From Endocarpon pusillum Z07020 (lineage: Eukaryota; Ascomycota; Eurotiomycetes; Verrucariales; Verrucariaceae), in the NCBI RefSeq assembly GCF_000464535.1, contig NW_006916121.1, forward strand, positions 1-64,000: a stretch of 64,000 nt of DNA, written 5' to 3'. Made by a program: the position numbers and the translations under genes. Below, in pieces: positions 47,060 to 57,905 of this stretch. A model generated the notes under the pieces. It worked only from the letters and a program-made list of their open reading frames with translations, was not told where the DNA came from and did not search any database. Each line of letters opens with the position of its first letter. The stretch's first letter is position 1.

Positions 47060-47699
47060 TTTGTGGTCTTGAAGCTTTCAGGGGTTGATGTCTTTCGAAG
47101 AAAGTAAGTGTTGAGAAGCGCGAATGTCAATGGTGATAAGCGTGAGGTGGTAGAGATGATGTCTTATTTGACGGCAGTGTGAGTTTTCTATGGATGCATT
47201 CCAAGAACACAAACAGCCATGTTCCTTTAAGATCGACTTGTACACTACTGGAATATTCCTTGCCCTGACGTCTAATTAGTCTGATTTAGAAACACAAACT
47301 CAAGTGTGGAACCAGCTGGCAGCACGTTTGCCATGTCTTAAATGAAAGAAAGAAATACAGGTTCACGCCTCCCATCACCTCGACTGCTCAGGTTACTTGA
47401 ACTCAAGATAGCAGTTGCAGCACTCTAAGTGAGCCTCTAAAGGGTTTCCAGCCTTGGACTTGGTGCTTACTACCGCAGCCGGTCCAGTCCGGTGTCTCGG
47501 ACTGAAATGTTTTCCCACGGATTCTCCGCTAGCTTGCAATCTTTGTTAACAGTTTTGAATCTCCATGGCTTCCGCTGTGGCAATGGCCTATTCCCAAAAC
47601 TTTCTGAATGGCGAGCAAGCCTGTTTTAGGTAAGCCTTAGAAGAAAAGGTAGCACTTGAAGAAGATATTCAAGTTTTTATGCCAATGATTTAGATCCTT

Positions 47700-47723
47700 T
47701 TTTATATCTTTGTAGATATAAAA
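47700..47723. repeat. Perfect 10-bp hairpin in AT-rich DNA
   Basis: TTTTATATCT and AGATATAAAA are perfect inverted repeats around a four-base loop. Significance unknown; AT-rich DNA forms such structures by chance. Confidence 0.6.
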
Positions 47724-47883
47724 GTTATTATCATAAAGTTATGTTTAAAGAAAGTTGAAATATTAACAGAATTCGACCAGGGTTTCTGAGAGATCTCTCT
47801 CGACTTAAAGGTCGAAAATTAAGTTTTTTCTCCCCCTTTTTTCCTTTTTTTCCTTTGTAATTTAAAAGGAGATGTGCAGCAGG

Positions 47884-48070
47884 AGGAAGAAAATGGCTCT
47901 GTTCGTTCAAAAAAGCTGCGCAGGGCGCAGAAATAAGTACAAATTTGCTGTACGGCACAGCGAAATTAGCCGCGAAATTGCAGCAGAAATTGACCAATCA
48001 AAAGCAAGAAAAACGCAGGGATTTCGCGTATGAAACGCGGCCAAGGAGCGCTCCTGCCGTTTGACAGGAG
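47884..48070 (+). repeat. Dispersed repeat family, copy C (most complete)
   Basis: About 187 bp, containing all blocks seen in copies A and B: ATGGCTCTGTTC, GCGCAGGGCGCAG, AAATAAGTACAA, GTACGGCACAGCGAAATTAG, the core ACCAATCAAAAGCA, AAACGCAGGG, GAGCGCTC and terminal TTTGACAGGA. No ORF and no terminal inverted repeat that I can see, so a non-autonomous element is most likely. Confidence 0.82.
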
Positions 48071-48961
48071 ATATCACTGTTAATATAATGTGAATGCAAT
48101 CTAGTCAAGATACAGGTTCTTTGTCAAATGGCAACCTGGGGGACAGGCGGGCAGTGGAGAGATTTCGTTAATTAGATGTATTCCAACGAATATATTAAGC
48201 AGATAATATGCATGCGGATAGCATGCGAAGAGCAGGGTAAGCAAGTGCACAATGGCATCCTTCTTTTGTGTACGAGATAGAACGCTGGCCTGCAGAGTTT
48301 TCTCCTGGGCCTGCTTATATCTACATGCCAAGAGACTATCTCGGTTCGAGCCTTCAAGTTCTATTTGGTCACATCCTAACATCAAGTTCTTGTCCTCAGA
48401 CCTGTGAGATAATACTACGTAGTTACATAGTCAGCGACTAGCCTGTTCGAGTATAATGTGCATGGCTTGTCCACTAAGCCCGTCTGAGCGACTAAGGCAA
48501 AAGTAGTTCGGGCTCATAACTGCAAGGGGAAAAAATAGATTTCAATCGACCAAAAGGACCACGGTCACTAACGAGCTGTCATACTCAGTTTAGTCTTTAA
48601 CAAATTCCTAAGGCGGCCAGCAGCTAACTGTAGTAAGAGCTCTGTACACCCGTTCCATCTGTCCTCTTTTTGGCTGTCCCCCAGTCCCTCGTTCCCCCTG
48701 TATCTCGTTCCCTCTGTACGTCGTCCCCTGTCCCTTGTTCCCTCTTGTTCCCCTTCCCTAAGGAAAAATTTCTCGTCTCTACTCTATGTTTTGCGTGCCG
48801 AATTATCAATCATTTGAGGTTACTACTCTACTCCTACAGTTGACGTATTCGCACGGTGTTTGCTCCCTGGCTTCTGCTCAGTCTTCGTTTCGCTCCTGTT
48901 GTAGAGGACTTGGATTGTCAACCGCACTCCACTGGGCAACCAATGCCAGTAGCACAGCAGC

Positions 48962-49740
48962 ATGGCCGACGCATCTCCACCGCATAGATCGCACAGCAAT
49001 GTGCAACAAGAATCTCCAACGTACGACTGGAGGGGACCTGATGATCCGGATTGTCCTTACAACTGACCGCAGTGGAAGCGCATCTACATGACCAGCATTC
49101 CAGTGTTTCTCTGCATCAACGTATTAGTATCCTCCTCGACTCCAAGTACAGATTTTGACTCAAGCAGGTCCTTCGCCTCTTCCGTATACACATCCGGAGC
49201 CAAAGAGATCTCGGAGCATTTCGGGATCCCCCAACAGTATCTCTGCTGGGTCTTTCCCTTTTTCTTTGGGGTCTTGGACTTGGAGCCATCATCGCGGCGC
49301 CTGTCAGCGAGTATTATGGTCGCAGGATTGTATATCTAACAACTGTTCCAGTATTCGGGCTTTTCATCCTAGGCTCAGGACTAGCACAAAACTTTGCCAC
49401 CTTGGCCGTCTGTCGCTTTTTCGCCGGCTTCTTTGGGAGCGCAGTGGTTTCAGTAGGCGGAGGCACAAATGCAGATATCTGGCAACCTAGTCTAGCGGGA
49501 TTGGTCTATCCTTTCTACTTCGTGTACCCTTCTCTTGGGCCAGCTTTGGGTGCGACATGTATTAGTTTCTATGGTTTTCCATGCTGACGTCTCTCGCCAG
49601 GACCTGTCATCGGCGGTTTCGTCAGCGAGAACGCGGACTTCCGCTGGCTCGAATGGGTAATTCTCTTCGTGATCACCTTCAACTACCTCTACTCCCTTCC
49701 CCAATCCGAAACCTACAAGAAAATAGTCGACGCGTGCTAC
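48962..49740 (+). pseudogene. 5' half of an MFS transporter, broken
   Basis: From the ATG at 48962 the frame reads MADASPPHRSHSNVQQE, then TYDWRGPDDPDCPYN, a TGA at 49064-49066, then PQWKRIYMTSIPVFLCIN. In fungal MFS drug/polyamine transporters the motif is NWP-x-W-K, so the TGA replaces the Trp codon. ASSVYTSGAKEISEHFGIP follows in the same frame. The coding signal then shifts frame at about 49232 to VSLLGLSLFLWGLGLGAII, APVSEYYGRRIVYLTTVPVF and AVCRFFAGFFGSAVVSVGGG. A 51-nt intron (49550-49600) is intact. After GGFVSENADFRWLEWVILFV and PQSETYKKIV the MFS homology stops. Only about the first five helices are present. The sequence runs in frame into the formyltransferase. It cannot make a transporter. 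Confidence 0.8.
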
Positions 49741-50373
49741 ATGAAGTACCAGGGCCTACGACGTCATTTCTTCGGACACGATGGCCAGCGCGTAGCTTAC
49801 TTCAACCGCCTGGTGCCACAGGACAATGCATCCCCAACACCGGACCTCATTGTCGACAGCCTCAACTGCCGCGAGGTGAGAGAGGCGGTGGAACAATGGC
49901 AACCCGAGCTCACCATCGTTTCGGGTACCAAGTATATTGGGCGGAAGCTGACGGAGCGCGCCGGGCTGATGATCAACCTGCATATTGGACATCTGCCAGA
50001 GTACAAGGGAAACCACTGCATCTTCTTTGCTCTGTATGATGGGGCGGTGGACAAGGTATCGGCGACTTTGCACCAGCTAACGCTGCAGCTGGATGGAGGC
50101 GACATCTTGGATAAGGTCTTTCCGTCAGTTTTGCCAGGCGACACCCAGGAGACGCTGTATTCACGGTGCATTCATATGGCAATGGATAGGTGTATCAAAC
50201 ATATTGAGCATTTCTCGCAGGGGGAGAGGCTAGGATTTGTCCCGCAGGAGCGGACAGGAAGAACGTTTCGGCACTGCGACCGTACGCCTGGGAAGGAGTT
50301 GTGGCTATGGTGGAAACTAACAATGGGTGGGCTGCTATGCGACGATAGGACGGCGGCCAGACCATTGGAATGA
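49741..50373 (+). CDS. Formyltransferase-domain protein, N-terminally truncated
   Basis: The first ATG of the domain gives 210 aa; the frame is continuous upstream with the MFS remnant. The sequence matches the N10-formyltetrahydrofolate-dependent formyltransferase fold. TIVSGTKYIGRKLTERA is followed by GLMINLHIGHLPEYKGNHC with the catalytic N-x-H pair, and by TLHQLTLQLDGGDILDKV with the catalytic Asp region. The C-terminal part has HIEHFSQGERLGFVPQE and GRTFRHCDRTPGKELWLWW. Homologues normally have a further 60-100 residues with the first Rossmann strands; here those are absent, replaced by MFS sequence. The catalytic triad (N, H, D) is present but the folate-binding domain is incomplete. 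Whether it is expressed or folds is unknown. The acceptor substrate cannot be inferred. Confidence 0.75.
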   Translation: MKYQGLRRHFFGHDGQRVAYFNRLVPQDNASPTPDLIVDSLNCREVREAVEQWQPELTIVSGTKYIGRKLTERAGLMINLHIGHLPEYKGNHCIFFALYDGAVDKVSATLHQLTLQLDGGDILDKVFPSVLPGDTQETLYSRCIHMAMDRCIKHIEHFSQGERLGFVPQERTGRTFRHCDRTPGKELWLWWKLTMGGLLCDDRTAARPLE

Positions 50374-51713
50374 CTCAAAGCGGTAAGCGATAACATTTCT
50401 GGTTTTCTGTTTATCTTATTCCCTTCCACTCCAGTCTGCATGGTCACCAATCATGCCGGTCGTGTTGTACAGCCTCCCGCCGCCATCTTCCAGTCAGAAT
50501 CATTCTCCGACGTCCGCGCAGCCGGGATCCTTCAAGGCTTCCGGGTCGCCAGGGTCGACAAGACTTAGCATGGGCAATAGGTTGCGGGCCAGAAGTTGCA
50601 TACATTCGAGTCATTGTACATGACCTTGTAGGAGGTTCGTGATGAGCCTCTCGAGGCCCACTCAGGTCAAGGAGTTCTTGTTGCGTATGCAACGTGTACT
50701 CGATCATAGTAATATTTTCTTATCTTTACCACTCCTCTCAGCTTGGCGGGCCGCTTTTATACTCTTTGAACTCACGCTGGGTCGTATGCTTACCGTTTCT
50801 AGGAGCAACGGGCACACCTGGGTTACTGCGTAAATATCGATTACGGCATTCGCCCGGTCTGGAGCTGGGTACTGAACATCTTCCAGGGCTTGGTGTCTAA
50901 TGCCTATAAATAACTCACAAAAAGAGATAACATATTCAAGCCCCATCGGCCCTGGAAAAAGTTTGACAGATAGTTGATTCTCTGCTTGTTCTACATGACG
51001 TAATGTGGTAATAGATGTCACTGTTCGAATTGAAAGAGAGAATTCCATGTTCTGTTTCCTGACTATCAGAGTCAGCATGGCCATGAAGTACCAAGGCCAT
51101 TCACACTCAAATCCGTCAATAGCGCAGAGCCTCCTATTCTGTCCATCGATAGCGTTGTCGCCGCAAGGTTGTCGTCATCCAGCAAATCGCAGACGTAAAA
51201 AAAACTGCCGGGTCTTGCCGCTCCTCCCACTGATGTGGAATGGGTAGACCAACCACCTGAAGGTTGAGAGGAAGACCACCAGGACGATTACGTAAGTCTG
51301 ATCTTCATATGATCTACTTTGTACGGAAGTATACAGCTAGGCATCTAATACCCAATGAAATTGTATTATTTTGGACGTCTTCTTTCTAAAATCATAGCAA
51401 TATGACAGTCAAATTATGGTCATTTGAGCTCTTTGATGAAGCTTGTAATGAAAAATCGTCTGTTAAAGACCAATACCGCGTCTCCTACAAGAGGTAGCAT
51501 CCAGCTTTGTGTATTTGGCCGACGACAGTGATAGCCACCGGAAGATCAATTTTAAGTTGGTCAAGAATGACCTCGGGATCTTCTTGGCCTGGCGGGAGCT
51601 TAGCAAAAGCTTATTCTCTCTCTCCCCGCAATGTTGCTCTCCACCTGGACGTTGGGCCTACACTGCTGCTACTCAGCGCAGTGGCGACATCTGAGAACAC
51701 ATCTCGGACAAAT
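50374..51713. other. Region between the formyltransferase relic and AP-2 sigma
   Basis: A coding-like minus-strand stretch lies at about 51150-50775. It reads IDGFECEWPWYFMAMLTLIV, LRHVEQAENQLSVKLFPGPM, GLEYVISFCELFIGIRHQAL and VQYPAPDRANAVIDIYAVTQ, and ends at a GTAAGC splice donor after LLLET. The downstream and upstream exons were not found and I do not recognise the family. It may be another relic. The rest is non-coding. Confidence 0.4.
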
Positions 51714-52334
51714 ATGGTTCTGTCCTTCATTCTGATCCAGAACCGGCAAGGCAAGACCCGTCTTGCGAAATGGTATGCACCGTACACGGATGAAGAGAAG
51801 GTTAAGTTGAAGGGCGAAGTATGATTTCCCGTCTCCTGTCACCATAATCCTCCTTCAGCACACTAACGTCATGTCAGGTCCATCGTTTGATAGCTCCTCG
51901 TGATCAGAAGTACCAATCCAACTTTGTCGAGTTCCGCTCCGCTCCGTCCGCTTCTGGATCTACTGCAATCGCTCGTCAGAACCTGTCCTCGACCAAAATC
52001 GTCTATCGACGATATGCAGGGCTGTTCTTCTGCGTCTGCGTCGATGCCAACGATAACGAGCTGGCGTACTTAGAGGCAATACACTTCTTCGTGGAGGTTC
52101 TAGATCAGTTCTTTGGGAATGTGTGCGAGCTGGATCTGGTTTTCAATTTTTACAAGGTGAGCAGGCTTTCTCTAATCGCATGAGCTACGGGGATCGGCCA
52201 CAGTAGGTCTGACTTGCTGATGAATGGCTCAGGTCTATGCTATACTCGACGAAGTATTCCTCGCAGGCGAGATCGAAGAGACAAGCAAGCAGGTCGTATT
52301 GACGAGGTTGGAACATTTGGACAAATTAGAATGA
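51714..52334 (+). CDS. aps2: AP-2 complex subunit sigma
   Basis: Three exons, 51714-51818, 51878-52156 and 52233-52334 (introns 59 and 76 nt), give 161 aa. The protein is the small chain of the AP-2 adaptor, which links cargo and PIP2 to clathrin at the plasma membrane. Signatures: MVLSFILIQNRQGKTRLAKW, HRLIAPRDQKYQSNFVEFR, KIVYRRYAGLFFCVCVD, EAIHFFVEVLDQFFGNVCEL, VFNFYKVYAILDEVFLAGEI and ETSKQVVLTRLEHLDKLE. The family is about 142-145 aa. Here an extra stretch of about 19 residues (SAPSASGSTAIARQNLSST) sits between FVEFR and KIVYRRY. It lies within exon 2, and no GT-AG intron of plausible length removes it. Otherwise it is collinear and intact. It is convergent with the 711-aa gene downstream. 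Confidence 0.96.
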
Positions 52335-52864
52335 CTCTCATGCATAACATACAACCCCATCCATCAAGTTCTGGTCTTTCCACTACCGATACAAGGCGGA
52401 CACTGGCAGCCATTCCCTGCAAGAATAGCGAAGTGGGAAGGAGGAAGGGGAGAGTGCTAGATTCTTGAGAATATAATTGACTGGCATGACCATCAGGCCC
52501 GCTGGCTTTTCCTAACGAGTCATTGGTCAGAGGGAGAACGGTGCAGCGTTTTCGGATTGTTAGCGGCTTTTATATTCTGAATCTACCGGATGCAAGCAAT
52601 GAACAATGAAAGAACACCAATTCTGGAATAACAAGCAACTCTAACGGTCTACTGGTCCGGAGCTGGTGCATGGCGGCGCTTATGCACTGCAGCTCCATCT
52701 CGCGCTAGAACGAGGCTAGAATATTGCCACCGTCTGATACAGAGGACCCTTCTTCCCTCGAACCACGACCCAGGAGACGACCCGACGTGAAGAATCAGCG
52801 CGGCGCGATGTTGTAGTGAGGTTTGACAAATTGCTTGGAGAGTTTCCCTAAAGGTGGGTTAAGT
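52335..52864. other. Intergenic region between convergent genes
   Basis: Between the 3' ends of AP-2 sigma and the 711-aa gene. No coding signal. Confidence 0.45.
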
Positions 52865-55248
52865 TCACAAATTGTCATCCACGACATGCCGCCTCCGAAC
52901 CGTACCCTTGTCTCGCCAATAGCTCTCTACTCGATTTTGCATTATTTGGCTCGCAGTTTCGAAAGCATTGGTGAAATCTTCTCGGTTTTCTGCCGATTCA
53001 AAGTCCAGAGTTACGAATTTGGCGCCCTTGATGACCTCCAAGCCCTGGCGAACGTCGATGTGCTCCGGCGATCTCAATACTGCCAAATTCCACCTTTCAT
53101 CATGGCCTTCCGTGTCATAGATCTTGACGTCGAGCTTGTTCGCACATTTGATTACGATCCGTAGACAGGACTTTGAAGGCTTATTGCAATCACAATTACC
53201 TGGGCTTAGACGTGTTATCTCCGTGACTGGGATTGAGATGAATCGCGTGGTTTCTTTGCCATCAACCATGCTAGCAGCGAAGATTACAATCTGTGACGAC
53301 ACAGGATATCGAAGCAACGCTCTTCGACCGGCTTGCTGAATTTCCGAGGACGGATTCTCAGACGCAGCATAGGTTTTCGCCCAACTATCAGTACTGGGCG
53401 CCTGTGAGCTAAATTCAGTTGACGTGGAATCATGGCCGGCGCCGTTAGGGCTGATGGCCCGTTGGGCTGAGCTTGGTGATATGGAATCTTGCGGTGAGCT
53501 TCCATGGCTGAGGACGGTATCTGCAACCAGTGGAAAGCGAAGAGGACTTTGGGGGGCTCGATGAGTCCAGATCTGTACGCGTCCACTAGTGCCGATCGTT
53601 TTAATGCCACTCATGAATGACGACTCCTTGATTCGTACCTCAGCCACCCCTTCACTGTCATGTACAACGCCGAAATTAGTGATAGCCTGTTGAAGCTGAT
53701 GGAGGTGGCTGATATGGTTGAAGGTCAAAGCCTGACTGCGTTGATCGCAGCCCGTTGCTCGCCAGCCGATGCTGAGGGCGGAATCAGATTTCTTGGGAAA
53801 GGCATAGAAAGGCACGAAATGCACCTTTTGAGCGTCGATCTCGTGCCCCTCGACCTCTTTGTGTTTTGATATGGTGCTGGTTACCACTCTGACTAGACGA
53901 AGGCGAGTCTCATCAAGTCGAAATACCATGATGTCCTGTTTCCGGCTTTGTGAAACATCTGGAAGTGGGGCCTCGAAGATTTTCTGCTCGAAACCATCTG
54001 GTTCAGTTAGCGTTGGGAAGGGATCTGCGTCGCCGAAGTCCACCCAAATATTGAAGTTTCCTTCTGGCTCACGTAAAATGTCGCTTGGCTGTGGAGCTTG
54101 CAGCGGAGATTCGGCTGTTGCGAAGCGTTCTGTCTCAGAGATGATCTTGGACTCAAGCTCGTGAACGTATGTCTTCCACAGGATGTCTTTGCAGGCAAGG
54201 TCGAATGATGGATGGGATTTAATTTTCTCAATTATCCAGACGCACTTCATAAGGTTGAGATACTGCGTGGGTTCGGGTGTCAGCATCAATGGTGCGAAAG
54301 ACCGGAATTTTCGAGTGCTCTCTTCAAAATAGAAGGCCACAGCATCGATGCCCTCCGCTAGAGGGAAAGGCTCGATCGGTCGAGTATCCATGGCTGTTGC
54401 CTTGAACTTTTCGGAAAGGTACTCGGGCACCAGTGGTAATGCGGACAAAGGAAGCCTTGTCGTTCCGGTCTCTTCTCGAACGTCCCCAAGAAGAAGCCCT
54501 TTGATCTCGTTCAACCTGCCAACCAGGTCGCCATGCATCAGTATGATACGTTGTTGAATGTCAGCGTATATCTTTCTGACCAGAGAATTAGCTACGCGAT
54601 AGTGAGGATATGGTTGGAAAATTGACTGACAGCTCCAGAGGCTTCAACAAAAATATGACCTAGAAACCATCAGTTCTATTCCACAACTTTGGCATGGCGA
54701 ATACTTGCACTCACCTTCGAACAATGGAAAGAGACCCGAATTCTCAGCGATCGGACTCTCTCTGCCAACCCCAAGCTCCACGATATATTCCTGACAAAGC
54801 CCAACCCATCTCTTTCGAATTTAGAATTTCGCAGTACCAGATCTTCACACTGCTTCGTCGTGCCGGCAAAGTCCCCCACAATGGATTGGAAAGTGGACAA
54901 GTCCCATTCGTGGCTTCTAAGAGAGGGCATTTGTTCTTGAGCCTTCTCAACTGCATCTCGGATGGAAGCGAGGCCTTCCGCGAAACGACGAATATCGTTG
55001 CCGAAGTCGGCATACTCCTGTTCTGCCCGAGTGAGTAAATGATAGACTGAAAAGGCAGTTTGCGTCCTCTGGCGACGACAATAAACAGAAGGATCTTGTC
55101 ACGGGGCTCAATCCAGGCATCGGTCGAACTTCCAACAGATCCTCATCGTTTTCAACTTACTTGCACTTTCATATTTGCTAAACCCTATGTTATAAATATG
55201 CCACGCGAGGGTTGCGCATGAGATGATGTCGCTGAGGCCGAAGCCCAT
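52865..55248 (-). CDS. Fungal protein with STAND-type N-terminal helix region, 711 aa
   Basis: Four exons, 55248-55161, 55022-54715, 54659-54631 and 54575-52865 (introns 138, 55 and 55 nt). The third exon is 29 nt. The N-terminus MGFGLSDIISCATLAWHIYN is hydrophobic and amphipathic. A helical region follows: EYADFGNDIRRFAEGLASIR, EWDLSTFQSIVGDFAGTTKQ, then NISWSLGLAERVRSLRIRVS. This is the arrangement seen at the N-terminus of many fungal STAND/HeLo-like proteins. No NACHT/NB-ARC or repeat domain follows. The remaining 500 residues form an uncharacterised region with DIMVFRLDETRLRLVRVVT, a Ser-rich linker (HGSSPQDSISPSSAQRAISP), and a C-terminal part containing GNCDCNKPSKSC. Function is unknown. 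A role in signalling or incompatibility would be guesswork from the N-terminus. Confidence 0.82.
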
Positions 55249-55957
55249 CCTTGACTCGTAACGATCTCCTCAGTTCACGCAACTTCGCTATACAGCGACT
55301 CTTCACGCTAACATACAAGTGAGCACCGACGAAAACTTCGCACGACAGTTCTCTCGTTAAACCCAACCAGGCTGTACACCCTGATTATCAAACCAACAGG
55401 ATTGCGTTATCTAACATTAGATGGTGAAACCACATTTGCTGCAGCCAGAAAGTACTACCAGGTACCTCATGCGGGCACAACGGCTCAAGTGTTGGGCTGG
55501 TGCAGCCTAATTCTAATCTCCGTTCCGCGGTCGAGTTGCAGTCAATAGCGCCTAAGTGAGACTGCGCTAGACCCGTGATGTCGTGCAGGGCGTCAACTCT
55601 CCGAACTTCGCCATGCAGACTTGGGCTCTTGATCAAGCTATCCTTGAATAATCCCAGAAACGGGTACCTCACGAACGATAAGTGAGTTATCTGCCGACTT
55701 AGCAGAGATTAAGATCTGCAGTACGAGGTTGCACGGCAGAGGTACCAGGCAGCAACCTCAGCCTTATCTTCCAACTTCAGGGTTCGTCCAGTCTTTGAAT
55801 GAGCGAGGATGAGCTGGCTCGACAGCCTTGCACTGTCATGTAGTTGGGGGCCAAGTCCCTCACTTCTACCGCGAAAAGGTATATGCAAGGCTTCGATAAC
55901 ACCGCGGCGAGGTGCGCTCTTTTGTCCCTTATTTTTCTTTCGTGGTCTGTTGCAATC
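55249..55957. promoter_or_regulatory. Divergent intergenic region, 711-aa gene and amino-acid permease
   Basis: Upstream of both flanking genes, which point away from each other. No ORF supported. Regulatory role is inferred from position only. Confidence 0.35.
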
Positions 55958-57905
55958 ATGGATGACAGTGGACGATCAACCGCCGCGGGTAGAAAGGGTC
56001 CACTTTTCAACCAAGAAGAACTTGCTCGAGTAGAGCGGGCAAGATGTGCGAGTCACACAGTCGTTACCAGTAGGCCTCAGTCTCTTGGTTACCTCTCAAT
56101 CGCCTGTATCATAATCAACAAGATGATCGGTAAGCGCTTTTATTGACTGGTATGAGTCTCCGGCTGACTGTGATCCTAGGAACTGGAATATTCAAAACCC
56201 CGACTGTGGTGATGCAAGGAACCAGCAGCGTTGGCATTGCTGTGATCTTTTGGGTCTTGGGCGCCGTCGTCGCCATCGCTGGGGTCCTTGTTTTCTCCGA
56301 GTTTGGCCTCACAGTTCCTCGAATGCAGGTTGAAGGCCAACATGAGAAGGAATCCGTTCCACGGAACGGTGGAGAAAAGAACTACGTAAGAGAGTCCCCA
56401 CTACTTGTCTTCTTGACATCAAACTCATTTTGGAAGCTGGAGTATCTCTGCCCCAAACCACATTTCCTTGCCACCTGCCTATATGGCATTCCATTCATCC
56501 TTCTTGGAAACACAGCAGGCAACGCCATCGTCTTTGCTGAAAATGCGATTCGTGCTTCTGAAAGAGAACCTACCAACGTCGAAGTAAGAGGCGTTGCAAT
56601 AGCCGTCATCACCTTCGCTTGCCTGATCCATGCTGTCTGGCGAAGGGGCGGTGTCTACCTCAACAACGTCTTTGGTTTGGTCAAAGTAGCCATACTGCTG
56701 ACGCTTTTCTTTGTTGGTGTCGCATCAGCTGCCGGAGCTATTAAGAGCAGTGCGGCAAGCTCAGGCTCAGTGGCCAAAGAAAATTTCGATCCAGCCACAT
56801 CATTCAAAGATCGCGCGGTGGGTTCATACAAATACACGGAGGCCTTCTTAAGCGTCATGTTTGCATATGATGGTTTCAATCAAGCCAACTATGTATGTTA
56901 TTACGCTGTTTTCCAATCGATACTCGGCTGACAGAGATTAGGTACTCGGTGAAATTGATGACCCACGGAGAAAGTTCAAGCGGGCTGCCTTGTCCACAGT
57001 TGGTTTTGTCAGCGCTTTCTACATTCTGGTCAATATCACTTATGTTAGTGCTGAAGCTCCACCCAAAGCTGACCATACCTTGGTTGCATGCTGACCGTTT
57101 TTAGATGCTCGTTGTCCCTAAATCCGACCAAAATAAAACCAGCAGCGACGTTGCGACGTCGTTCTTTCAGCGAGTGTTTGGCGAAGAAGTCGCCAGTCGA
57201 GTCCTTTTGGTGCTGATGGCCATATCTGGTCTTGGCAACGTCCTTGTGCAAACTTTCACAGCAGCACGGGTTAAACAGGAAATAGCCAAGGAAGGCATTC
57301 TGCCGTGGTCGGCCTTTTTCGCGAGAAATTCTGACCTCCGATTCTTCCGTCGTGGACCCAGGAGCAGATCACAAACGCATGCTGGAGAGACACCAGTTGG
57401 CGCCTTTCTTCTTCATTGGGTGTTCGCAGTCGCTCTGATCGTTGCAACTAGTGCGCAGAACCCTAGCGACACCTATAGGACCTCTGTCTATCTCTACTCC
57501 TTCACTGTCGATGCCTTGTTTGGGTTCGTCGTTGGCCTAGGTCTTCTCTATCTTCGGCTCAACGAAGCCCGCACCAAGTGGTCAACGAAATCAGCATCCA
57601 AACCGTGGCTCAGTATTTCGGCGGCGACCATCTTCACCTTGGGCAACTTCTTCCCGCTGGTCGGGATCTGGATCCCGCCGGGAAGTGGCTCCGTATTCGT
57701 GCCAACAGCCAACTGGTTTGTCACCGGAACGGTCGGGATTGTTGTCGTGGTTGCGGGTTTTGTATGGTGGGTAGGGCTCTATTGCATGGTTCCAAGGGTT
57801 AGGGGAATGAAACTCGAGGTGGAGAAGGAGGAGGTGCTGGATAACGGGTACGGTTATTGGATCATGTGGCATGAGATTGTCCGATTTCATTGGGTGGTCA
57901 AATAA
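55958..57905 (+). CDS. Amino-acid permease, high-affinity methionine permease-like (LAT/APC type)
   Basis: Five exons, 55958-56129, 56180-56385, 56437-56892, 56942-57043 and 57105-57905 (introns 49-61 nt), give 578 aa. The second intron is 51 nt without a stop, so it can be read through by mistake. The protein has a polar N-tail and then LGYLSIACIIINKMIGTGIF, the APC-family TM1 with the unwound G-x-G-I-F. It continues VPRNGGEKNYLEYLCPKPHF, FILLGNTAGNAIVFAENAIR, RRGGVYLNNVFGLVKVAILL, MFAYDGFNQANYVLGEIDDP and several more hydrophobic helices to a C-terminus HEIVRFHWVVK. G-GEKNYLE and the FAYDGFNQANYV segment are typical of the fungal Mup1/Mup3-like branch. It is probably a plasma-membrane importer of amino acids; methionine specificity is inferred from family resemblance. 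The gene looks intact. Confidence 0.92.

Larger units (their letters stand above)
47060..48961. other. Gene-free region with AT-rich tract and dispersed repeat copy C
   Basis: 47640-47870 is AT-rich and includes a perfect hairpin. Copy C of the dispersed repeat is at 47884-48070. 48650-48775 is a low-complexity C/T tract (reiterated GTTCCCTCT-like units). No gene supported. Confidence 0.5.

Noticed and set aside
48341..48370. GGTTCGA-like word as part of a tRNA T-arm
   Set aside because: No acceptor stem, anticodon arm or D-arm can be built around it.
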